Source of the DNA: Adineta ricciae
Taxonomy: Eukaryota; Rotifera; Eurotatoria; Adinetida; Adinetidae
DNA length: 64,000 nt
Assembly: GCA_905250025.1 (NCBI GenBank)
Contig: CAJNOJ010000040.1
Span: 434,001-498,000, forward strand
Reading direction: 5' to 3'
This document shows, piece by piece, positions 56,425 to 64,000 of the stretch. The notes under the pieces were generated by a model, which worked only from the letters and a program-made list of their open reading frames with translations, was not told the origin of the DNA and did no database searches. The stretch's first letter is position 1; the number at the start of each line of letters is the position of its first letter. The position numbers and the translations under genes were made by a program.

Positions 56425-56660
56425 ACTGTAAGGATGACGATTGGCCAATATGAAATAATAGTTTTTTTTTATACAGATCGACCTCTTCTTCGTAAATAAT
56501 TGCAAATTATGAACAGACGAAAAAGGACTGAAAAGCTAGATATCACACAACATATCATTTATTTTTACTCACTACTTATCATATCACGTTCATTATTTAA
56601 TCAAGTTTTCTGCAGTTTTTTCTTTATATTAATCAATAAGAAGGGTTTCGAGTTTAAAAA

Positions 56661-56815
56661 TCAAATATGAATAAATATGTACGAAAAACAAAGACTAATA
56701 AGCCATGGAAGAAGCAAAAATTGATTCGATGCGCCTATCACTAGTGCTTGAGATCCGTTGGTAGTGCCATTCAAACGACTATTTATCCAATTCACATACA
56801 TGCTCACTCGAGTAT
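56661..56815 (-). pseudogene. Truncated 3' end of a serine protease gene
   Basis: Corresponds to the last ~51 codons plus stop of protease 2 (60276-60430). It keeps the stop and the hydrophobic tail but has no catalytic part. Broken at 56815 by the adjoining LTR. Codon changes near the tail (GTGATAGGC against GTGAAAGGT) show it has begun to drift. Confidence 0.88.
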
Positions 56816-57055
56816 TGTGATTTAGTGGTATATTCCTACATATATATATAGGAGTTATCCATATTCACGTTATATGTATTTTCCTTTCGTTCTTGGACTT
56901 TTCCTACATATATATATACGCATGTTTGCTGATATAAGTGTGCGTGTATCCATCTATACTTTCTCCTGTTCTCTTCTCTTCTGTCTTCTCCCTTCTCCCT
57001 TCAATAAAGATTCTCTTTCCGAAGATCGTATTTTATTGAACATCAAGACTTGACA
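56816..57055 (+). repeat. 5' LTR of the truncated element
   Basis: About 240 bp beginning TGTGATTTAG and ending GACTTGACA (TG...CA). It contains two TACATATATATATA boxes about 70 bp apart, a CT-rich stretch and CAATAAAG near its end. ATTGGCGACGAGAG follows directly, fitting a primer-binding site. The left end coincides exactly with the break in the protease sequence. Confidence 0.75.
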
Positions 57056-57120
57056 ATTGGCGACGAGAGTGAGATAATTTTTTTTTTATTATTATAAAAA
57101 GAAAAAAAGAAGCAGAATCA

Positions 57121-58371
57121 ATGGCTACCAATCAAACAAGTAATCAGTTACACAAGTTCGATCCAACTTTATTCGACTGGAATGAATGGGAAATTCTTTT
57201 CGACACATATTTGGCTGTAGAAGGTGTTTCGGACGATTCGAAAAAAAGGAATTTACTCATTACTTCGTTGGATGTTCAACCTTTCAAAACATTAGTTTCA
57301 ATTTGTAAACCGAGCAAACCTACGACACTTACTTACTTGGAAGTAATTACGAAACTTCGTACAAATTACGCGAAAGTTACTTTCTCTTCAACTGAACGTA
57401 TCAAATTCTTTGCTTTAAAACAAGAAGTTTCACAATCATTAACTGATTTTGCAAATATTCTTCGAAATAAAGCAACAGCATGTGATTTTCCAGCTGTTTT
57501 CTATGAACAAGCTTTGATTACCGCTTTTGTTGGTGGTCTTCGTGATAAACATGTTCGAAAACATATGATGCAGAAGAATCTGAAAACAATGGAAGCAACA
57601 ATCAATTCAGCCAAAACGATCGAATCAGTTTTGATTGAAGGTGCATCTACTCAAGGTCGTACATCAGATGAATTGGAAGTTAATAAAGGTCATAAACAGG
57701 ATATTCAAGAAGCAAATTCGAATCAGAAAATTGCTTGTGCAAGTTGTGGATCACACGATCACGCACGTTCCACTTGTCGTTTTCGAAAACTTATATGTCG
57801 CACTTGCAAGAAACAAGGACATATCGCAAAAGTTTGTCGGTCATCAACAAGTGATGACGAGAAAACGATAAATTCGGTGTTGGTAGCAACTGTTCAAAAT
57901 GGATCATCGAATCAATCATACGAAATCCAAATGTCGATCGATGATATTCCAGTTACATTGCAGTTGGACACAGGATCTCCAAGAACACTTTTAACTGAAT
58001 CGGTCTGGGTAAATATGGGAAAACCACGGTTGAAACGAATTCAAATGGGGTTGCATAGTTTTACTGGGCACCAACTTACGTTAAAAGGAGAGAAAACCGT
58101 TAATGTAGAGTACAACGGCAAATCAATACAATTACCGGTATTTATTGTTAATGGTTTTGCAAATAATATTCTTGGTCGTGATTGGATTTATGCATTAAAT
58201 CTTAATGCACGATCGTTGAATGAGATTGCATCTATGAATTCATTGCCCGATATGGATTTAGATACTCAAAATTTGAGCAATATGGTTATTGATTATAGTG
58301 ATGAATTGAAACGTGGTTTGATATGTGACGGAGATCAAGCTGAATTACACATCAAACACCTGATCAAGTAA
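57121..58371 (+). CDS. Gag and aspartic protease of a Ty3/gypsy-like retrotransposon (truncated)
   Basis: A 416-codon frame. The N-terminal ~190 residues are a capsid-type gag region (FDWNEWEILFDTYL, then ERIKFFALKQEVSQSLTDFA and ALITAFVGGLRD). Two CCHC zinc knuckles of form C-x2-C-x4-H-x4-C follow at about 212-245. A retroviral-type aspartic protease has LQLDTGSPRTLL and the later NILGRDWIY. The frame stops about 50 residues beyond, before any reverse transcriptase motif. The gag and protease patterns resemble the Ty3/gypsy group. Whether the stop is natural or the 3' part was lost cannot be told from one copy; the missing second LTR favours loss. Confidence 0.88.
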   Translation: MATNQTSNQLHKFDPTLFDWNEWEILFDTYLAVEGVSDDSKKRNLLITSLDVQPFKTLVSICKPSKPTTLTYLEVITKLRTNYAKVTFSSTERIKFFALKQEVSQSLTDFANILRNKATACDFPAVFYEQALITAFVGGLRDKHVRKHMMQKNLKTMEATINSAKTIESVLIEGASTQGRTSDELEVNKGHKQDIQEANSNQKIACASCGSHDHARSTCRFRKLICRTCKKQGHIAKVCRSSTSDDEKTINSVLVATVQNGSSNQSYEIQMSIDDIPVTLQLDTGSPRTLLTESVWVNMGKPRLKRIQMGLHSFTGHQLTLKGEKTVNVEYNGKSIQLPVFIVNGFANNILGRDWIYALNLNARSLNEIASMNSLPDMDLDTQNLSNMVIDYSDELKRGLICDGDQAELHIKHLIK

Positions 58372-58835
58372 TCGATGCACTAGAGCCAGGTGGACACCGG
58401 GTTCACCTATACAACGAATTGTAGGTCGTTTTTGGGAGGTAGCTATCGAGTCGATGGTTTCCATTTATAAATACCAACTGTGTCTATTCTGGAATCTGAT
58501 CACGATCACAATGGATTCAATTATGATATAACAATTTTCTCGTTCTCTATCCTTCATACCATTTTTGTCCGATCCTCTATATAATGAGATCGTTACCGGT
58601 ATTTTCTTACCATAACGTCATCTATCTTTCCACCGATTTCGCTTCATGCGTTGCCATAAAAGTGAAGGACATTTTTTTTATATACGAGACCTTTTCCGAA
58701 AGACATTTTGTGGAAGACGTTACTTTCAAAGATATCTTTTACATCACAAAATTCCGGAAGACATTTTTCTGAAGGACAAAAACTTGAGGACATTTTTGAA
58801 AAGAAGTCTTTTAAAGGACATTCATTGACGTATTC
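58372..58835. other. Spacer between the element and copy 2, with degenerate short repeats
   Basis: About 460 bp. The last 170 bp contain repeated GGACATTTT-like words; the first 290 bp are not recognised. Confidence 0.5.
58660..58823. repeat. Degenerate repeat of AAGGACATTTTT
   Basis: Five or six variants of (G)AAGGACATTTTT or GAAGACATTTT, spaced irregularly by about 15-45 bp, immediately left of the segmental duplication boundary. Confidence 0.6.
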
Positions 58836-59313
58836 GAAATGAACAATATGTTGAATTGCATTAGTGTGATCTTGACTTCGTTCGAACCCATAGAAAATTA
58901 TAATGATCTATGAACTTTTCTTGTTTATCATTAATTCATGTAAATAAATAAATTTCTATTGTATTATTGAATAAATAACTGGAAGTTTTCGAGGTCATGT
59001 TTCAGGTGACCTTCAAAAATTATATTTGTTTTCATTCCATCGAGAACATGATTAAAAGACAAAAAAGTGCAGTATTTTGAAGGGGCGAAAGTGTAGGTTA
59101 ACCATGCTGAATTGCGTATGATGATTACATTTGTGCTTGACATGCATAACATTGAGTGATTCAGCACACGGTATGTATTTGTGTAAATAACATCCATGAC
59201 TTACCGCCATCAGAAACATAATGAAGAACACCTGGAGAAAGGATTCGTCAATACAAACACCTGAATTAAAAGTACGTGTTTTTGACATGACTTAAAAGCA
59301 GCCGCTATTGTGG

Positions 59314-59321
59314 TATATAAG
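59314..59321 (+). promoter_or_regulatory. TATA box of nonapeptide-repeat gene 2
   Basis: TATATAAG about 58 bp before the ATG, identical in setting to 55807-55814. Confidence 0.65.
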
Positions 59322-59378
59322 CAAGAGTGTTAATCGAAGCTAAACCATTCAGTCTTGTATCTGTCAAGTTAAATCAAA

Positions 59379-60039
59379 ATGCGATCAACAATAGTTCTTT
59401 TATCATTGGTTCGTAGAATATTTGTTTCTATACAAATACTTTTCTAATTGAATTTGATTTCAGTTTATGTGCGCTATCGCCGTTTTTTCGGCACCAGTTG
59501 GCTCAAATGGTCAAACTCCACCAGCCAACAACGGCGGTCAAACCCCACCAGCTAACAACGGCGGTCAAACTCCACCAGCTAACAACGGAGGTCAAACTCC
59601 ACCAGCTAACAACGGAGGTCAAACTCCACCAGCTAACAACGGAGGTCAAACTCCACCAGCTAACAACGGCGGTCAAACTCCACCAGCCAACAACGGCGGT
59701 CAAACCCCACCAGCTAACAACGGCGGTCAAACTCCACCAGCTAACAACGGAGGTCAAACTCCACCAGCTAACAACGGAGGTCAAACTCCACCAGCTAACA
59801 ACGGAGGTCAAACTCCACCAGCTAATAACGGAGGTCAAACCCCACCAGCTAACAACGGAGGTCAAACTCCACCAGCTAACAACGGAGGTCAAACCCCACC
59901 AGCTAACAACGGAGGTCAAACCCCACCAGCTAACAACGGAGGTCAAACCCCACCAGCTAACAACGGAGGTCAAACCCCACCAGCTAACAACGGAGGTCAA
60001 ACTCCACCACCCAACAGTGGCAGCGGAAGCGGAAAATAA
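59379..60039 (+). CDS. Secreted GGQTPPANN-repeat protein 2
   Basis: Two exons, 59379-59408 and 59464-60039, 201 residues, with the same signal peptide, intron and SGSGSGK end as copy 1 but twenty nonapeptide units. Its units are uniform at protein level, whereas copy 1 has five variant units near the end, so copy 2 looks more recently homogenised. The 27-bp repeat unit lacks stop codons in several frames on both strands, so other frames stay open by repetition and are not evidence of extra genes. It is tail to tail with protease 2. Confidence 0.85.
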
Positions 60040-60275
60040 ACTGGTAAGGATGACGATTGGCCAATATGAAATAATAGTTTTTTTTATACAGATCGACCTC
60101 TTCTTCGCAAATAATTGCAAATTATGAACAGACGAAAAAGGACTGAAAAACTAGATATCACACAACATATCATTTATTTTTACTCACTACTTATCATATC
60201 ACGTTCATTATTTAATCAAGTTTTCTGCAGTTTTTTCTTTATATTAATCAATAAGAAGGGTTTCGAGTTTAAAAA

Positions 60276-61355
60276 TCAAATATGAATAAATATGTACGAA
60301 AAACAAAGACTAATAAGCCATGGAAGAAGCAAAAATTGATTCGATGCACCTTTCACTAGTGCTTGAGATCCGTTGGTAGTGCCATTCAAACGACTATTTA
60401 TCCAATTCACATACATGCTCACTCGAGTATAAACGCCAGGATGTTCTGGCAAGGCACATCCTTGTCCATAGGAAGTGACTCCTGCAATTAGCCATGTATC
60501 ACTATTTGCATCATGGGTCATCAATGGCCCACCACTAGAACGTCGATTCAGTTACTACGAACATCTAAGTATAGTCACGTTACCTGTCACCTTGGCATGT
60601 GTCCTTTCCTCCCTGGTCGTATCCAGCACAGAACTGAATACCATTGTTGTAAACAGTATCATAACAATATTGATCTGTATATGGGAGAATCGGCAATTGC
60701 ACTTGCTGAAGAGTATAAGCTGAAGTGCCGGAACTCTGCAATCGTCCCCAACCGATTGCTGTGGCATTCATTCCACTGTATGGGTATGTCACTTGATTAT
60801 TCGGTGGCAGACAAATGAAACCAATTCTAGAATCACTGAAAGAAACACTATAGTTCAATTCTAAAAGAGCTATATCATTTTCATAAGTGTTTCCATTATA
60901 ATTTTCATGTAAAATCATAGATTTGAATCCGACACGAACTGGATTTGTATCATTACTGTATATTGCACCAATCACAGCAAAATAGTTTGAGAGTTGCGAA
61001 TCCTTCATATTACTAAAGCAATGAGCAGCTGTTAAAACATATTTCTCATTAATCAAACTTCCACCACAGAGGACACTTCCAGGACCGGATGATGAACTAT
61101 CACTTTTGGAACGGCGAATACTAACTAAGTGTATTTTTTATGCCATTAGAAATCAAGGATACAAAAGCGAGACTTACCGATCCATGGCCACGAATTGTTT
61201 CGCGCCGCGAATCCACCGACAATTTTCGCTTCATTAAGAATAGGTTTCACCAGCGAACATCCGCATTGAGTTGATGACGAGATACATACTGATTCAATCG
61301 AGTGAATAAAACAAAAAGAAAACCATACTATAAACACGTCTTTTTTATACGCCAT
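60276..61355 (-). CDS. Trypsin-like serine protease with GPI-type tail (protease 2)
   Basis: Three exons (61178-61355, 60584-61124, 60276-60534), 325 residues. Signal peptide-like N-terminus ([20 protein letters not shown]), short Cys-containing pro-region, then [18 protein letters not shown] with the activation site before IVGG. The triad is intact: [14 protein letters not shown] and GDSGGPL rebuilt across the second intron. Asp six residues before the active Ser ([11 protein letters not shown]) predicts cleavage after Arg or Lys. The hydrophobic end ([19 protein letters not shown]) suggests GPI anchoring. It is the same design as protease 1, without the Gln-rich pro-region. Its last 155 coding bases lie inside duplication copy 2. 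Confidence 0.92.
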
Positions 61356-61677
61356 GTTTTCGCACCGATATCAGAAATAGGCGATTCGCACTTATGTTTA
61401 TATGAGTAATATATGGTAGTTGATGTTATGCATCGTAATATAAAGTCTTTTCTCTTTGACCCTCCTCTTCTCATTAAGAGTGTAATATTTCTCATTAATT
61501 TCGCATAACATTTTTTTCTATACTTGTCTGATTCGTAATTGTATTCAAGGCATTGTGTATTTCATCCAATGAATCATGTGCTTTTTCACATTAGTAAAAA
61601 AGAATTACACTTTTAGTGGCATCATTTATAGAAATACAAAGATGTTGACAAGCATCACAAAGAGAAACAGAATAAGC
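61356..61677. other. Intergenic
   Basis: 320 bp upstream of protease 2 and downstream of ITPA. No coding signal. Confidence 0.5.
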
Positions 61678-62617
61678 TTAAGAACAGTATTCTGGATGCT
61701 TTTGTAAGTAATCTTTCACCAATTGCAATGATTTACTTCGATGACTAATTTTGTTCTTTTTTGTTTTATCCATTTCGGCAAATGTCTCTTTATCGGGCTG
61801 ACCATGTTCATCGTCTGGCTGAAAAATTGAAGTCCATCCGAAATTATTCGGACCACGGGCGGGAACAATTCGTCCTGGACAACGTCCTACAAATGCTATC
61901 GGTTCACTTGAAGGACCGGCACAAAACGAAAAAACGCATTGCGCATAAGCTGTCTTATCTTCATATGCGGCAAGAAGTTTATTTAAACCATCATGTCCAA
62001 GTTTATCCAGGAACCATTTAATATACGGGCCAGGAAGGCCGTGTAAAGCGTTGAAACATAGAGATGTATCTTCGACTAAAACTGGCCCTTGAACACGCTC
62101 AGCAGCTATTTTGGCTTTTTCTTTAGAAATATATTCCGGTTCACCTTGATATTCCGGTACTACAAAACGAATCAAATAGAACATGTGATCGTAAACATGA
62201 GAAATATGATTCTTCAGTGCAATTAATGCTAACAAATGTACTCAATGTCAAACCTCTACTGAAGAACATGATATTGTAGTGTTACAATTGCTGCTAACTG
62301 GGTACGTTTAGATGATAGTCTATTATTAAGCCACGTCTGTTTTGAAATCTTATTAATTATGATCGATATGCATCAGCAAGTCCAATCCCTTGCTGATTTC
62401 TTCTAATCGTGAAATGACCTTGACATTTTCAATGTGATTACTGATGTCATTAGCTATTTTGTCAATTGAATAAGAAAAAGACATTATCCATTAGTGTCCT
62501 CAGAATAATATACTTACAATCCAATGCTTCCGATCGCAGATTCGGTAGCACATCTACCAGAATTGCTTGAACTTCAACTAACTTGTTTTTGTTTCCTGTC
62601 ACAAATGTGATCGCCAT
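61678..62617 (-). CDS. ITPA: Inosine triphosphate pyrophosphatase
   Basis: Two exons, 62518-62617 and 61678-62159, 193 residues against 194 in human. ITPA hydrolyses ITP, dITP and XTP to monophosphates, cleaning the nucleotide pool. The N-terminal [16 protein letters not shown] is the substrate-binding signature of the Ham1 family. [32 protein letters not shown] (with the catalytic-site acidic residues), [21 protein letters not shown] and [11 protein letters not shown] all match. The intron of 358 bp is long for the window. Start fixed by MAITFVTGN. Confidence 0.96.
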
Positions 62618-62906
62618 GTTTCGACTTGCTCTAAACAAAGACAGTTTTCTCGATTGTTTACCACAATCTAGAAAACATGCACCACTTGAGCATGTACTGA
62701 TTCTTTGATCGAGAAAAGAAAAAAAAACAACATGAAAAGACATTTCTCTTATTTTATATTGTCTTCACATAACATGAAAAAAATACGTACAGAAGTATTC
62801 TGAAAACAATCACACGCGATCAAGAAAAAAAAAGACTGTTCGATTTTATTTAAAAATCCTGTTGAAATAAGGCACTGGACAAGAGATCAACAAGAAAAAC
62901 ATTTTG
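62618..62906. other. Intergenic
   Basis: 290 bp between the SOCS-type stop and the ITPA start, both on the minus strand. A TTCTTT-rich tract lies on the coding side. No gene. Confidence 0.5.
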
Positions 62907-63774
62907 TTATGTTTCTGAAATATCATCTGATGTCGGTACGCTTTCGGTGTAGATCTGAGCTTCTTTTAAAAATGATTTCAAACGTATTGGAAGATCTAAG
63001 TCATCGATACGGTCGCGACGTATTTGACGATGAATAACAAACCGGGCTATGTGTTTCAATGATGACATGTACGCAAAGCGTGAAACTGGATAGAGTAGAC
63101 GAACAGGTGTCATTGGTTGACCTGTAAAACGACATAACATGAAGTAAACAATAAATCGAATTGTCAAAGTTGTACATACCGGGTATACTTGACCTGATAA
63201 AAAACATAAATTGACCCGATTTCGAATGTGCAATTGTATTTTCTATAAATTCGACGACATCAGACGATGTACATTGTGATTTGGAATTTCCATGATAGAA
63301 ACTAAATGAATCTAAACAATCACACGAAATGTTATCAGCAAAACTGGACACTAGTGTTCATTCAACGTACTGCTGCTATGTTCAATTCGCGTATGATGGA
63401 TATTACCTTGCGATTTGAATGTTATTGCGAGAAAATAGTGACGATGGCTACTATCACGAACAATAAAAGAATAATCTTGTTTATCTTTTAACAAACGCTC
63501 AGCATCAATCCAACTCAATGGACCCCAATACCAACCGACCTAGGAAAAATGAATCATTCTTAAGCTTAAGTGTTTTCAATATAATTCGATTATACTTCTT
63601 TTAGCCTTTGTAAACTTGCTAACTGAGCGATCATTGGATGTTTATCTTGACTATCTGAAAAGTCATTCGATTAAGTCTTTCGTGAACAGTAAAATTAGTT
63701 TTCAATTTACCTGATATCATCTCTGTTTTATTATTCACATTTACTATTTGTTGGTCGGCAAGATCGTCTTTCAT
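62907..63774 (-). CDS. SOCS-type protein (SH2 plus SOCS box)
   Basis: Five exons (63711-63774, 63596-63654, 63367-63539, 63180-63301, 62907-63121), 210 residues. SOCS proteins bind phosphotyrosine through SH2 and recruit Elongin B/C and Cullin through the SOCS box to dampen signalling. The SH2 starts VGWYWGPLSWIDAERLL with the phosphotyrosine-binding FIVRDSS arginine, then HYFLAITFKSQ and HHTRIEH. The SOCS box is PVRLLYPVSRFAYM through SLKHIARFVIHRQIRRD to DLDLPIRLKSFL. Details (WYWGP, TRIEH, NPVSRF-like) are closest to SOCS6/7 as I recall them, but those have long N-termini and this protein has about 45 residues before SH2. An upstream exon beyond the window cannot be excluded. Confidence 0.9.
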
Positions 63775-64000
63775 CGTAATATTAATGAGTAGAGAATTGA
63801 ATCATTGAAAAACTAAAAAAGGAAATGTCGATTTTCGTACATGACGCAATTCGATTTTATTTACCGAGCATCATTCGTCAAGTAATTTCATTAAATATTG
63901 ACAAAAACACGCCGTTAGTACATATGCGTAAGTCTTTACCTGTGTATATGCAGTGCGTATAGCAGATAGACTAGCGATTTGAAATGGCAACCAATATATG
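63775..64000. other. Upstream flank of the SOCS-type gene
   Basis: 226 bp to the window edge. A stop lies in frame upstream of the chosen ATG. No coding signal seen. Confidence 0.45.

Larger units (their letters stand above)
55327..56815. repeat. Segmental duplication, copy 1
   Basis: About 1.49 kb nearly identical to 58836-60430. It carries the upstream region, the nonapeptide-repeat gene, the 3' flank and the last 155 bp of a protease gene, and stops at CGAGTAT where an LTR begins. The length difference from copy 2 is almost entirely four 27-bp repeat units. Confidence 0.9.
56816..58380 (+). mobile_element. 5' part of a Ty3/gypsy-like LTR retrotransposon
   Basis: An LTR-like 5' end, an untranslated leader and a gag-protease frame are present. 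No reverse transcriptase, RNase H, integrase or second LTR follows before the second segmental copy begins at 58836, so the element is 3'-truncated. The right boundary is approximate. Confidence 0.82.
58836..60430. repeat. Segmental duplication, copy 2
   Basis: About 1.6 kb, the counterpart of 55327-56815. On its right it runs on into an intact serine protease gene, so it keeps the ancestral right-hand junction. Confidence 0.9.

Noticed and set aside
1..64000. tRNA or rRNA genes
   Set aside because: I looked for T-arm (GGTTCGA) and cloverleaf patterns and saw none that could be supported; a tRNAscan or Infernal run would be decisive.

Overview
The window looks like nuclear DNA from a small, intron-rich, AT-rich metazoan genome, most likely a bdelloid rotifer. 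The genes are animal genes: a SOCS-type SH2 protein, a tetraspanin, a claudin-like four-helix protein, a class A GPCR, a RING/TRIM-like protein and a SNX8-like sorting nexin. Most introns are about 45-70 bp with plain GT-AG ends, genes lie on both strands a few hundred bases apart, and several start codons sit just behind a polypyrimidine-AG as in spliced-leader trans-splicing. The rotifer assignment is inference. I rebuilt exons by hand by joining GT-AG sites in phase; every multi-exon model below closes in frame.

Layout. 1-9.4 kb: an edge fragment of a charged protein, a small type I membrane protein, CDV3, COX6A and a 17-exon RPA1. 9.4-18.2 kb: an atypical Rho GTPase, a small secreted peptide precursor, SNX8-like and a TRIM-like protein. 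18.7-24.1 kb: a tandem pair of large, unrecognised paralogous proteins with a duplicated upstream block. 25.4-31.9 kb: an uncharacterised protein, then three tandem secreted proteins built on a ten-cysteine domain I do not recognise (mucin-like stalk and GPI-type tail), then a GT15-like mannosyltransferase. 32.2-37.7 kb: an MFS transporter with a mucin-like cassette exon, a claudin-like protein and TMA16. 37.7-47.1 kb: sparse, with an intronless GPCR, a tetraspanin and an inverted repeat. 47.1-52.9 kb: GPATCH4 followed 49 bp later by CPOX (probable operon), a lipocalin, a fourth ten-cysteine protein with three domains, and a protein with short W...SKID repeats. 53.4-61.4 kb: two GPI-type trypsin-like proteases, and a ~1.5 kb segmental duplication carrying two nearly identical secreted proteins made of GGQTPPANN repeats, with a truncated Ty3/gypsy-like element lodged in the broken protease end of one copy. 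61.7-64 kb: ITPA and a SOCS-type protein.

Cell-surface and secreted proteins dominate the unfamiliar part: the ten-cysteine proteins, the nonapeptide-repeat proteins, the proteases, the lipocalin and the mucin-loop transporter. Best candidates for undescribed biology are the ten-cysteine domain family, the paralogous pair at 18.9-24.1 kb and the duplicated nonapeptide-repeat locus. Housekeeping genes (RPA1, COX6A, CPOX, ITPA, TMA16, GPATCH4, CDV3) are ordinary apart from details of gene structure.
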